This document shows, one piece after another, positions 16,258-24,839 of a stretch of DNA of 47,013 nt. Each line of letters begins with the position of its first letter. The stretch's first letter is position 1. The notes below the pieces were generated by a model. The model saw only the letters and a list, made by a program, of their open reading frames with translations. It searched no databases and was not told the origin of the DNA. This DNA comes from Galbibacter kalidii (GTDB lineage Bacteria > Bacteroidota > Bacteroidia > Flavobacteriales > Flavobacteriaceae), in assembly GCF_026241135.1 (NCBI RefSeq), contig NZ_JAPFGA010000025.1, positions 1 to 47,013 on the forward strand, given 5' to 3'. The position numbers and the translations under genes were made by a program.

Positions 16258-17439
16258 ATGAAGAAAAATTCTAAGTTATCTACCCTGTCAATTTTTCTCT
16301 TCTTACTCGTTTCATGTTCTTCAGATGATGATTCGTACAATGAGGAGTCTCAGAAATCTAACGAAAATTCTCCTGTAGAGGAGTTAACACCTGTAGAAGA
16401 AGCCTTGACCGAGAACTTATTTAAAGATATACTGAACGGATTTAGTATAACCAATATCATTAAATCTAGTGATAAAAATAAGCCTCCGTCAACTACTACT
16501 CCATCATCAATATCCAAACAATTATTAAGGCCAAGCGATACGGATTGTCGCCATGAAATAACAAATACGATCGAAAACAAAGATTTTATATTTTCTAATC
16601 CAATTACGGCAGAAGATATTGACAATTATTTAAATGCCGAAATAGTTTCCACGACAGAGTATTCCGTCAAATATTTTTCAAAAGATAAAGCACCAGCCAC
16701 GGACTGTGAAACAGAAGAGCTTGAAGGCCCTGTTCCCAATCATGATGATGTGGATGCCCTCTTACGTCCGACTTTCTATCATTATGATCATATTTTTGAT
16801 TATTTGGGAGAACATCATTTTGTTAATGAATTCTATATTGAAAGTTCTGAGCAGACGGTTCCTTCCGGAACATCTACCCCTTCTTCTTGGCTTGTAAAGA
16901 AAGGACCTATAGAAAAGAGAATTGATAGATATCATCAGGTTCATGTTTCGACCAAAGCTGAGCATTCCCGTGTAGAAGACTTGGAACTCGGTGGCTATGT
17001 TCGTTCGGAATTGGGGTATAAATTTGAGTTTTTGGAAGGGAGCAAGAAATACCATAAGGTTACATATACCATAATGAATGAATTGAGCAACCCTACACCT
17101 GGTGATACGCAGATCGATATGATAGATCGCTATGTTGTACGGTTTTTCGTACGATTTAGCGATAATACTGGAAGAGTAGATGGGGTATTTAGGATCCCTT
17201 TTGAATTTGACATAACAATAGACCTGGATGAAGTTGTAGAAAAATTAAAGGATGAAGAAGGCCAAAATTCATATACAAAAACAGTTCCCCTGTATTTAAA
17301 AGGTACAGATGAAAAGAGAGCTATAGGAACTGTTAAATACGTTATGGATGTTGAGGAGATATGGGAGGTTAATATTACAGCAAACCCTCTTTTAATTTCG
17401 GATTCAGAACTGGATTATATCCTAGCCCATTACAATTAA
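16258..17439 (+). CDS. Lipoprotein of unknown function next to the T4SS operon
   Basis: A 393-residue protein whose signal peptide ends in a clear lipobox (FLFLLVSC, Cys20) followed by SSDDD, an acidic pattern that in Bacteroidetes goes with surface exposure of lipoproteins. A Pro/Glu/Ser-rich linker to about residue 90 leads to an acidic beta-rich domain. Two Cys (DTDCRHE, ATDCETE) could pair. No family is recognised. It is divergent from the pilin gene, so it could be co-regulated as a surface partner of the secretion system. Confidence 0.7.
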   Translation: MKKNSKLSTLSIFLFLLVSCSSDDDSYNEESQKSNENSPVEELTPVEEALTENLFKDILNGFSITNIIKSSDKNKPPSTTTPSSISKQLLRPSDTDCRHEITNTIENKDFIFSNPITAEDIDNYLNAEIVSTTEYSVKYFSKDKAPATDCETEELEGPVPNHDDVDALLRPTFYHYDHIFDYLGEHHFVNEFYIESSEQTVPSGTSTPSSWLVKKGPIEKRIDRYHQVHVSTKAEHSRVEDLELGGYVRSELGYKFEFLEGSKKYHKVTYTIMNELSNPTPGDTQIDMIDRYVVRFFVRFSDNTGRVDGVFRIPFEFDITIDLDEVVEKLKDEEGQNSYTKTVPLYLKGTDEKRAIGTVKYVMDVEEIWEVNITANPLLISDSELDYILAHYN

Positions 17440-17631
17440 CCTCCTATCCAAATGCCCTTCAAGGTTATATCAATGTTCCCATTATAGTATAGAATATATT
17501 TCCTCGGCACATGTGTATAGGGTATTCAGCAAAGGAAAAATTTATCCCTAGCTTGGTTTTTAAACTTTACTGTAATACCGATGCAATAATGTCAGATCTT
17601 TTTAATAATGTAACCATAAAATATACAGAAA

Positions 17632-19008
17632 ATGGCTGTAACTAATTTATTTATAGATTTTGATCACACCCAAGTGAACGGGCACATACACAATGCTATC
17701 ACACGTGCTCTAAATACTGGGGATTTACCCCAAGGATTCGACAGAGAAGAGGTCATAGAGGCTTTAAATAGCAATCTGGAACTTACAGAAGGGGTAGGTC
17801 GTTGGGTGGATAAGCAAATCGCTAAAAACAACATAGAGTTTTTTGACTCCAAATTACTTGCTGAAAAGGTAAAAGAGTACAGTGATATGGGGGTTAATAC
17901 ATTTACATTAACGGCATCCGGTGTTTCCAGTGCAATTCGTCGTATGTACCGAAACGCAGGCCTGGGAGCTCTTAGTGAATCTATTGTCCCGGTTTCCCAT
18001 GATAATGTCCCCTTAAACAAGGCGAACCTAATTAGAGAATCTGAAATCGCAAATAAAATGGCAGGAAACCAAGACGTGGTTTCCATTTTCGTGGACGATT
18101 CAAAAAAAAATACAAACGCTGTTTATGAATTGCCTCAAGACAACGGGGTTGATAGAATGATATTTCATGTTGACCGCAATGGATTATGCAAAGACACTTT
18201 TGAGAGAATAGATTATTTTATGAAGTCTATAGAAATAACCCAGAATACGGAACAAGAACCTCGGGAAGCCGTTACATTAAGGGAAACAGAGCGATTGGCC
18301 AGGCCTGCACAAGCAGTAGCGACAGCATATGCAAATGATGAAATAGAGCAGACCCGTCACGCTGCAGAACAGAAAAGATTAATGGATAAGCCTAAACCGA
18401 AGGTAAGACCTAAGCCTGATAAAGCTAAATCAGCAATGGAAAATACTCTGGGAATAGTTACGCCCCTGTCTATGGATAAGCCGGAGGTAAAACCTAAGCC
18501 TAGTAAAGCTAAATTGACAGTAGAAAATACTCTGGGAGAAATAGCCGCTACGTCCCCTTCTTCTGAAACTCAAAAGGAACAACAGGTTGTATTCAGAGGA
18601 GAAAAACGACCGGATAGGTCTGCAAAAGCCATGGGCACTGTATACGTAAATAATTCGGTAGCTATTGAAGAAGCAAGAGCGGAAGTGCTTAGTAAAGCTC
18701 TTGACAAGCTTTTCGGAAACAATAGGTACTTGCATGATAAATTTATAGAAAACTTTCTTCAAGAAGGAATTGAACTTGAAGAAATAGCATTAGAGAACCC
18801 TACAGAATCATGTAGAGTCAGTATGCATTTGGGCATAGCAGAACAGAATCTGGAAAGAATACAAGGTAAAGTTAAAATAGACCGGGATGCTCAAAAACGT
18901 CAAACTTCGACACTTCGGCAGGCTCAGCACACCGCTTCGCTCAGCTCAAGTTTTTGTGATTTTACTGCTGAAAATGTGTATCGTTTTTGGGCAAGATTCT
19001 CCCGATAA
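17632..19008 (+). CDS. HAD-superfamily phosphatase-like protein with repeat-bearing tail, 3' end rearranged
   Basis: A 458-residue protein without a signal peptide. The N-terminal 200 residues carry all four HAD motifs: DFDHT (Asp9, Asp11), TLTASG (Thr94), Lys130 in PLNKANL, and IFVDDSKKN (Asp155, Asp156). A Lys/Pro linker follows with two copies of a unit of about 35 residues (PKPKVRPKPDKAKSAMENTLG and the related KPEVKPKPSKAKLTVENTLG). The last 35 or so residues come from a dispersed repeat, so the native C-terminus is lost or replaced. HAD domain plus repeat tail and no export signal fits an effector-like cytosolic protein; its link to the nearby T4SS is inference. Confidence 0.7.
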   Translation: MAVTNLFIDFDHTQVNGHIHNAITRALNTGDLPQGFDREEVIEALNSNLELTEGVGRWVDKQIAKNNIEFFDSKLLAEKVKEYSDMGVNTFTLTASGVSSAIRRMYRNAGLGALSESIVPVSHDNVPLNKANLIRESEIANKMAGNQDVVSIFVDDSKKNTNAVYELPQDNGVDRMIFHVDRNGLCKDTFERIDYFMKSIEITQNTEQEPREAVTLRETERLARPAQAVATAYANDEIEQTRHAAEQKRLMDKPKPKVRPKPDKAKSAMENTLGIVTPLSMDKPEVKPKPSKAKLTVENTLGEIAATSPSSETQKEQQVVFRGEKRPDRSAKAMGTVYVNNSVAIEEARAEVLSKALDKLFGNNRYLHDKFIENFLQEGIELEEIALENPTESCRVSMHLGIAEQNLERIQGKVKIDRDAQKRQTSTLRQAQHTASLSSSFCDFTAENVYRFWARFSR

Positions 19009-19017
19009 CTATCGGGA
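18897..19017. repeat. Dispersed-repeat sequence at a recombination junction
   Basis: The segment begins with CGTCAAACTTCGACACTTCG and continues with CAGGCTCAGCACACCGCTTC, resembling short repeats scattered through flavobacterial genomes. It ends with an 8-bp hairpin TCCCGATA-AC-TATCGGGA at 19000-19017. It joins the tail of the HAD-like gene to the start of a broken amidase gene. Repeat identity is from recollection of such sequences, not from other copies in this window. Confidence 0.5.
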
Positions 19018-19367
19018 TGATAAAAAAGTCATAGTCATCGACCCCGGACATGGTGGAGTGGATTCCGGTGCGGTTGGGATAAATGGTATCAAAGAAAAAG
19101 ATGTTGTATTGGAAATGTCCGAAAAAATAATTCGGTTGAACAAAGTTTTTTTCGACGGCCAGTTGGATATTTACCCGACCCGGTACAAGGATACTTTGGT
19201 TTCCTTGTCAGACAGGGTTAAGTTTAAAGGTAGATATTTTCGTCTCCCTGCATTGTAACCATTCCGGGAATGCCAATGCAAAGGGAATTGAAATCTATGT
19301 TTATCATAAAAAAAATGCTTTTCGAAGTCGTCTGTTTGGTTGGGTTACGGGTTGCAGAAAAGATTGA
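18974..19367 (+). pseudogene. Truncated, frameshifted N-acetylmuramoyl-L-alanine amidase
   Basis: From 18974 the frame reads VIVIDPGHGGVDSGAVGING, then KEKDVVLEMSEKI and IYPTRYKDTLVSLSDRVKFK, the N-terminal half of an Amidase_3 peptidoglycan amidase with its zinc-binding His and Glu. At about 19230 the frame breaks; a neighbouring frame continues with VDIFVSLHCNHSGNANAKGI and ends at a TGA (19365-19367). The C-terminal catalytic half is missing. Amidases of this kind travel in flavobacterial conjugative elements. Both the frameshift and the lost 3' half make it inactive. Confidence 0.85.
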
Positions 19368-19394
19368 ACGAATTAGCGTTATCAATTTTAACCG

Positions 19395-20057
19395 TTATGC
19401 TCTCTTATCCTTACTCCCTTTACCAAACGCCACCAAATTAAACAACTCCCTCATCCGGGAACGAACCCGGTTGCCATAGCGTTCCTCTAATTCTCGGGCA
19501 TTGAGGTTGGTCGTGGCATGAGTCTTTACCCTGTGTTTGAGAAACAGGTCGTAACGCGAGAGCAGGATTTCGCCCATGACATTGCAGTCTGTGCCAAAGT
19601 GCCTTCCGGTGGGTTCCACGCCAAGGTCATCAAAACAATAAAACCGATGGTCCCCATATTGCTCGATAACCGTATATCCAATATTGTTAAACCCAAAAAC
19701 AATGTTCCGGGCGGGGATGACCTCGTATGGTTTCCGGTGGGGCACCATGTGTTTCAGCAGCCGCATCAGGGAAGTTTTTCCACAGCCCACAGGGCCGGTC
19801 AGTAATATGCCTTTTTCGATATCTATCCCGAATTGATCACAAGTCGCTTTATCCCTGATAAAATACGAGCAAAGCTTATAGAGGATCTCCCGGTCTTCCT
19901 TGTGGATTTTGAATTTCTTACCGAACATCAATTTCCCCTTGGCATCCAAGTAAATGAGCATCTTGTCAAAATCATACCGGATGCAATTGCCTTTGAGTTT
20001 TCCCAGTTGGTATTGCACACCGCCTTCGGTGATCATATGTGGGTTTTGAGATTTCAT
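19395..20057 (-). CDS. DnaC/IstB-like AAA ATPase of an integrative element
   Basis: A 220-residue ATPase with Walker A GPVGCGKT (residues 88-95), Walker B FYCFDDLGVEP near residue 140 and a sensor-like HATTNLNARELEERYG followed by the arginine pair RVRSRMREL. This is the DnaC/IstB class of helicase loaders or transposition helpers. In flavobacterial ICEs such a gene regularly follows an HTH gene and a small protein like the one upstream, as here. The C-terminus is short and basic. Role in replication or mobilisation of the element is inferred. Confidence 0.8.
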   Translation of the reverse strand: MKSQNPHMITEGGVQYQLGKLKGNCIRYDFDKMLIYLDAKGKLMFGKKFKIHKEDREILYKLCSYFIRDKATCDQFGIDIEKGILLTGPVGCGKTSLMRLLKHMVPHRKPYEVIPARNIVFGFNNIGYTVIEQYGDHRFYCFDDLGVEPTGRHFGTDCNVMGEILLSRYDLFLKHRVKTHATTNLNARELEERYGNRVRSRMRELFNLVAFGKGSKDKRA

Positions 20058-20092
20058 TTCAGGTTATTTTGTTTTAAATGCCCATTATGGGC

Positions 20093-20632
20093 TCATAAAG
20101 GTTCGTTATAGTCTTTGTCCGAACTTGTTTTGAGGTTGTCCCGGTTTTGAACAAGTGGGTCAGGTTTGTTCCCGTTTTTCAAAAGTTGCGGATTTGAATT
20201 TTTAAAGTTTCCGCGTTTGTTTATGTTTTTATTGTTTTCCCTAGTTTGTATATGTTTTATTATAGGTATCAGTGCTTGTTCAGCACTTGTTTGATTTTTG
20301 GTACGGCTGTCGTTCACTGCTTGTTCAATACTTGTTTCAAAATTGAACATCCTGACCTTGCTCCCTTTAAAAGGGTTATGTGATGGGGTGTACAGTATGT
20401 ACTTCCAATGGCTAAGCTCTTTAATGCATTTATGGTAAGTGGCCGTAGAGCCTATCTTGGCATAATGCATCACTTCTTCCCGGTTGATATAAAACTCTTC
20501 CTTGAAAAAGCTGAAGTTCCAAAACTGGAACAGGGCAATGTATAGGCTGATATGGGTCGGATTGAGACGGCTATCCTTGGAAAATTGTTCAAATACCCCG
20601 TTCAGGTGCTTGATGTAGTTGATGTCTTCCAT
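20093..20632 (-). CDS. Winged-helix-like protein of the ICE control operon
   Basis: A 179-residue protein. Residues about 1-105 form a helix-rich replication-initiator or transcription-factor-like domain (LNPTHISLYIALFQFWNF, then YINREEVMHYAKIGSTATYH, KCIKELSHWKYI). The tail is Asn/Lys-rich and disordered. Proteins of this layout stand between the excisionase-like HTH gene and the DnaC-like ATPase in flavobacterial ICEs. It is 27 bases downstream of the HTH gene stop and 35 bases upstream of the ATPase gene, so the three form one operon. DNA binding is likely, the target unknown. Confidence 0.65.
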   Translation of the reverse strand: MEDINYIKHLNGVFEQFSKDSRLNPTHISLYIALFQFWNFSFFKEEFYINREEVMHYAKIGSTATYHKCIKELSHWKYILYTPSHNPFKGSKVRMFNFETSIEQAVNDSRTKNQTSAEQALIPIIKHIQTRENNKNINKRGNFKNSNPQLLKNGNKPDPLVQNRDNLKTSSDKDYNEPL

Positions 20633-20659
20633 AAATGAGATTCCTGCCTACGCAGGAAT

Positions 20660-20938
20660 TTAAAACTTGTTGTGCACACGGTTGTTTTCCAAGACATCCA
20701 TGATCTCGCTGTAATCGTAATACAGTATACCGCCTACCTTGGTATAGGGAATGGTACCATTGATACGCAGGTTCTGGAGTGTTCCCGGGGATATGCCCAA
20801 GAGTTCCATGACCTCGTTTGATTTGAGCCATTTTTTTGTGGTATGGCCGTTGTGGTTTTGAAGTAATTGCTTGAATTCGTCCAAGAGTTCCAGCTTGAAC
20901 TCATAAAGGTCTTCGGTAGTAATAATCGTTGCTCCCAT
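20660..20938 (-). CDS. Excisionase-like helix-turn-helix protein (HTH_17 type)
   Basis: A 92-residue protein whose residues about 38-85 form a MerR/excisionase-type winged helix: WLKSNEVMELLGISPGTLQN, then LRINGTIPYTKVGGILYYDY. Short coiled N-terminus before it. In CTnDOT-like elements the excision operon encodes small proteins of this class (Xis2c, Xis2d) under RteC control. It lies 290 bases downstream of rteC on the same strand, with two perfect palindromes between, so it is the probable regulated target. Confidence 0.8.
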   Translation of the reverse strand: MGATIITTEDLYEFKLELLDEFKQLLQNHNGHTTKKWLKSNEVMELLGISPGTLQNLRINGTIPYTKVGGILYYDYSEIMDVLENNRVHNKF

Positions 20939-21066
20939 TTGTAAACGTTTTTAAAGAACAAAGCCACCAGATACGGTTACGCTTTTTTATGAAATGGCGG
21001 CTTTGCATCGATTTGACTTTCGTTTGACAAATTTGAAGGGTTTTACCGGGAATCATTCGTAAGGCG

Positions 21067-21080
21067 TTCGTAATTACGAA
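21067..21080. promoter_or_regulatory. Palindromic operator-like site, promoter-proximal
   Basis: TTCGTAATTACGAA is a perfect 14-bp palindrome 129 bases upstream of the HTH gene start, preceded by an extra half site ATTCGTAA at 21055-21062. It shares its sequence with the larger palindrome at 21202-21219. RteC of CTnDOT is known to bind inverted half sites upstream of the excision operon; this is a good candidate equivalent. Confidence 0.55.
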
Positions 21081-21201
21081 TGAATTTTAACATATTAATT
21101 TTACTGGAATTTGGTGTGATCTATACTATTGGAACCACAAAACAAATATCAAAACGGTCCAAATTTTATAATACCTATCAAGAAAACTCAAACTCGTAAC
21201 C

Positions 21202-21219
21202 TATTCGTAATTACGAATA
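21202..21219. promoter_or_regulatory. Palindromic operator-like site, rteC-proximal
   Basis: TATTCGTAATTACGAATA is a perfect 18-bp palindrome 6 bases downstream of the rteC stop, sharing its 14-bp core with the site at 21067-21080. The two centres are 137 bp apart (about 13 helical turns), which would permit a repression or activation loop. Confidence 0.55.
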
Positions 21220-21225
21220 CTTTTC

Positions 21226-22080
21226 TTACAAGTCCAAAAACTCATCATCCCTGTCCATTTTCTCATTAAAGCGCTGAACCAGCTCTTCCAAAAACCGTGT
21301 CCTACTTCCTTTTCTGGCCTTAATTTCAAAATAAGTTTTATAAAGATTTTCCAGTTTCACTCCAAATACTACCTCAAAACAAGAAGCAATGGTTTTGATA
21401 TCTTCCTTACCATCATTAATGGCACGCGTCACATAAAGAGCGTAGATCAGCTCTGTCAGCGCAGCTTTAGAGGAAGTCCATTGCAGGGGTTTTGTATATC
21501 TATGCTCCTGATGGCTACACTTGTTCTGCGGTTGAATTTCCTGAATCAGGTTCTTTACATAGGCGATATAGTGGTTCATCCCTTTTATCCGCGCCCAGAG
21601 CATGTCTTTGGAAGTAAAAAACTTAGGGTCCAGATAGCAAGCCTCGGGGAGTGCATACAGAGGAAAGACTTGATTCTCACGGGTAAAATATTGATTATCG
21701 AGATAGGTGAGCCCTTGTTCCATATAATGGACAAAATCCCAGTTCCGGTTAAAGAATTTATTGATCCGGCGGATTTTCTTTTTAAGGAAAGACAATTGAT
21801 TGTTGATCCCCACTTTAGGCATTAACAGTTCACAGGAACGCACTTCGCTAAAATATACCAGGAAACCAAGCGGTTCAGCCTTAACCTTTTTAAAGAAATG
21901 TATTTCAGCTGTTATATCTTCAAACCCGTGTTTCTCTACAATACCTTTGAGGAGATATAAGGTATTGTTGCACAAATGGATCCCTTCATTGGTTCTTTTT
22001 AGGGATATTCTTTTATCGGCTTTTATTTTGGTCAGTTTTTCATTGAACCTATCAATTACATCTTTGTATTTTCTATCCAT
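21226..22080 (-). CDS. rteC: RteC-family regulator of conjugative-element excision
   Basis: A 284-residue protein matching the RteC domain over its length: the FSEVRSCELLMPKVG block, the RRINKFFNRNWDFVHYMEQG block with DNQYFTREN, and a C-terminal helix-turn-helix region (LTELIYALYVTRAINDG). RteC activates the excision operon of CTnDOT-type elements. Its presence with an excisionase-like HTH gene and a DnaC-like ATPase identifies this section as the control region of an integrative conjugative element. The two palindromes just downstream of it are the likely binding sites. Confidence 0.88.
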   Translation of the reverse strand: MDRKYKDVIDRFNEKLTKIKADKRISLKRTNEGIHLCNNTLYLLKGIVEKHGFEDITAEIHFFKKVKAEPLGFLVYFSEVRSCELLMPKVGINNQLSFLKKKIRRINKFFNRNWDFVHYMEQGLTYLDNQYFTRENQVFPLYALPEACYLDPKFFTSKDMLWARIKGMNHYIAYVKNLIQEIQPQNKCSHQEHRYTKPLQWTSSKAALTELIYALYVTRAINDGKEDIKTIASCFEVVFGVKLENLYKTYFEIKARKGSRTRFLEELVQRFNEKMDRDDEFLDL

Positions 22081-22176
22081 CCGACTGCGTTTTTAAATAC
22101 CATGGGAGAATAGCAATAGAGGCGATTTAATTTAGGGAAGAATTTCTAAAGGTATTTTCCATATCATATATTATTG

Positions 22177-24600
22177 TTATTTATTTTCCATCATTCCCAT
22201 AAGTTCCATGGAATAATTGTCCTTGGCCTGGATATAGGCTGTTTTTGAGGTAACCGTGGCCCCAATCTTTTTCTTTTCAAAGCCGGCCGTCATCCCAAAG
22301 TCAATATTTTGGAACCCGGTCTCACCGGCCCTTTTTACCGTTTGGTAAAGCAGTTGCCTGTATACCTGGTGCTCATGGGCATAGTTGTAATCCATCCCTA
22401 CGAAAGCGGGAACATAGGTCTGCCTGCCATTCTTATAGCAGAACATCACCCCAACAGTGCGGTCCTTTTTGTCCCGGGTATATGCGCCTTTAAGGGTGAG
22501 TACAATGAACTCCCAACCCGGATGTTTGGACATACTGTCCATTAATTTTTCCGGAAAGGCAAAAGTGTTCAACCCCAGGTTATTCTTTCTGACATTTTCA
22601 AAAAGGGCATAAAATGTTTCTCTTTGTTCCGGGTTTATCTTATCCAGTATCTCAATGTTAAAACGTGCTTCAAAAGGGGCGATGTCCTTCCTGAAATGCC
22701 TTCTCGACCTTGAGGACAATGTCCTTAAATAAGCATCCACCGCCTTCCAATCAAGATTGTCGATCTTACAGGAATCCGGCATGGAGACCTTTATAAAGCC
22801 ATGGTTGTGGAAAAATTCATTGAGTGTTTCGTCCTTTTCAAAATCCCTGAGCACCACCATGGAAGGGTTTAAGCTGCGGTCCAATTTATCCATTTCATCA
22901 AAGAGCAGGTGCAAGGCATCGTGCCACAGGGGATGGGACTTATCGAGGAACAAATGCTGCCCTTCCGTAAACAGCGACCCCACGGACAGGACATGGGAGG
23001 TCATATAATAGGGATCCTTTTGGCGTTGTTCTTCTATTTTTTTTGATACCGTTTCTGGGGCCAGCATATCTTCTTTCCAAAGGGCATAGGTAAAGAAGGT
23101 GGCCAGTACGGGCTTGTCCAGTGAATCCCTTATGATAAAGTAATGGAAACGCCAATTTTCTTCCCGTTTTCCGTTGTCCTTGAAAACGGTTTCCAGAAAA
23201 TGCAGGCCATCCCAGTCGAAAACCCCGTGGCCGGCCATAAGTTTGTTCCACTGCTTTTTATCAATACGGGATATGCTTTCTTCATGCTGGACACTTAACC
23301 CATGCTGTAAAACCTCTTTTTCATTTCCATAGGAAGTCAGAGGTAGGCTAAAAGCCCTGCAAACTTTTTCATGGGAGGTGTGGGTGGCTTCCAAAGCTTT
23401 GGGATAGTGGTGTTCCATGGCCTGTACCAATGCCCTGATTTCTTCGGGCTGGTTATGCCTTGAAATGGTGATCCGCACCCCGGTGTTCTTTACCGGAACG
23501 GCCGGGAATATCCCCAGGTTGACAAAAAAGCCTTCCTTCATCAGGCGGTTGACAAAATTGTACCCGGTGATGGGCATCCCTGTCCCGATATAAAAGACCG
23601 GGGAATTGTTTTTGTCAATCAGTGGGAGCTGTGTTTTCTCCAACAGTGAATTAAAAAGGGCGACCCGTTCTAACAGTTCATCTTGTAGCATGTAGATTTC
23701 CTTGGAAAGGTGGATATCGGCTGAGGCTATGGCCGCAGCCACCGAGGCCGGTTCCAACTGGGCGGAGAAGGTCAGCGGGCCGCCAAAGGTCTTTATCCTG
23801 CTGTACATTTTCCTGTCGGAACATACCAGTACCGAACCACTGGCACCAAAGGTCTTGCTGAGCGTACCGAAGAGCAGCACATGTTCCGGCAATTCCCTGA
23901 GCTTGCTCATCACAAACCCGGTACCGTTTTTACCGACCCAACTCATCCCGTGCACATCATCAAAATAGAGATGAAGCTGTGGATATTTGTTACTGAGTTC
24001 CATGAGTTCCAAAACCGGTGCTTCGTCCCCGTACATGGAATACAGCCCATCGGCCATATACCATATCTTTTTATGTTTAGAGGAAAGTTTTTTGATCTTG
24101 TCCTCCAGCATGTCAAGGTTGTTGTGGCGTATCATCTCAATGGGCACACTACGGGTCTTTAGGGTTTTGGCCGCACTCTGTACGCTCCAATGTACCTGAT
24201 GGTCCAATACAATGGCATCACGGTCGGCCACTGCACTGGGAATGACCCCGATATGCCCCAAGCTACTGTTTTTGGTAATAATGACTGGGCTGTTGTACAT
24301 CTGCGTTACTTTTTCTTCCAGTTCCCGGTACAAAGGATGTGAGATATAGGTCTTGGAAAGGGGGAATTGTGTGCCGTAGTTGAAAATGGCCTCCGAAGCC
24401 GCATTTTTCAGCCGCATATCCTGTTCCAATCCCAGATAGCCCGTAGTCCCGAAATGGAACAAATTTTTCCCTTGTACACTTATTTTCCTTCCGGTAAACA
24501 GATCCCCGTCTGCGTACAGGTGTAGCACCCCCTGCCGGGTGGCATCGGTGAATACATCATTGACGGTATCTAAAAAGTTATTGTTTTTGATTTTAGCCAT
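22177..24600 (-). CDS. Alpha-oxoamine synthase fused to a GNAT-type acyltransferase domain
   Basis: An 807-residue two-domain enzyme. Residues 1 to about 415 are a PLP-dependent alpha-oxoamine synthase (serine palmitoyltransferase, BioF, KBL type): catalytic Lys249 in FGTLSKTFGASGS, the Asp-Asp-x-His pair in YFDDVHGMS (Asp214/215, His217), HHQ-like HQVHW at 134-138. Residues about 430-800 look like a GNAT/BioF2-type acyltransferase (RSRRHFRKDI, YAHEHQVYRQLLYQ, FQNIDFGMTAGFEKKKIG). Such enzymes join an acyl thioester to an amino acid; the fused domain would then acylate again, suggesting an N-acylated amino lipid product. It is alone, without an acyl carrier gene, next to ICE control genes, so it is probably cargo. 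Substrate is unknown. Confidence 0.82.
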   Translation of the reverse strand: MAKIKNNNFLDTVNDVFTDATRQGVLHLYADGDLFTGRKISVQGKNLFHFGTTGYLGLEQDMRLKNAASEAIFNYGTQFPLSKTYISHPLYRELEEKVTQMYNSPVIITKNSSLGHIGVIPSAVADRDAIVLDHQVHWSVQSAAKTLKTRSVPIEMIRHNNLDMLEDKIKKLSSKHKKIWYMADGLYSMYGDEAPVLELMELSNKYPQLHLYFDDVHGMSWVGKNGTGFVMSKLRELPEHVLLFGTLSKTFGASGSVLVCSDRKMYSRIKTFGGPLTFSAQLEPASVAAAIASADIHLSKEIYMLQDELLERVALFNSLLEKTQLPLIDKNNSPVFYIGTGMPITGYNFVNRLMKEGFFVNLGIFPAVPVKNTGVRITISRHNQPEEIRALVQAMEHHYPKALEATHTSHEKVCRAFSLPLTSYGNEKEVLQHGLSVQHEESISRIDKKQWNKLMAGHGVFDWDGLHFLETVFKDNGKREENWRFHYFIIRDSLDKPVLATFFTYALWKEDMLAPETVSKKIEEQRQKDPYYMTSHVLSVGSLFTEGQHLFLDKSHPLWHDALHLLFDEMDKLDRSLNPSMVVLRDFEKDETLNEFFHNHGFIKVSMPDSCKIDNLDWKAVDAYLRTLSSRSRRHFRKDIAPFEARFNIEILDKINPEQRETFYALFENVRKNNLGLNTFAFPEKLMDSMSKHPGWEFIVLTLKGAYTRDKKDRTVGVMFCYKNGRQTYVPAFVGMDYNYAHEHQVYRQLLYQTVKRAGETGFQNIDFGMTAGFEKKKIGATVTSKTAYIQAKDNYSMELMGMMENK

Positions 24601-24715
24601 TTGGATATAATTTAAATGAGATTCCTATGTCACCTGTAAAAACAGGCATCAATTCCCTTGAAATCAAGCTAATTAAAATCAATCACTTGACCTCACCTCA
24701 ATTCCCAAAGCGGTT

Positions 24716-24756
24716 CAAATAATCCGTTTCAGATAGCAAATAATCCGTTTCAGATA
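24716..24756. promoter_or_regulatory. Tandem AraC-type operator (two exact 20-bp direct repeats)
   Basis: The unit CAAATAATCCGTTTCAGATA occurs at 24716-24735 and again, identical, at 24737-24756, a 21-bp period. It lies between the divergent oxoamine synthase gene and the STAS-like gene, 83 bases before the latter. Direct repeats at 21 bp are the classic arrangement of AraC-family sites, and a PAS-AraC gene lies two genes downstream. A related pair occurs at 26265-26305. Confidence 0.8.
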
Positions 24757-24839
24757 CTTTTTTAACGATTTAGGGGGTTTTTCCCCTGTATATCAGGTTA
24801 AAAAATCAGTAATTTGAATCCCCTTTTTTGAAAAGTACC

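Noticed and set aside
20589-20831. Minus-strand 80-aa open frame
   Set aside because: It overlaps the excisionase-like HTH gene in another frame and lacks its motif.
22940-23251. Minus-strand 103-aa open frame inside the oxoamine synthase gene
   Set aside because: Shadow in another frame of a gene with clear domain motifs.
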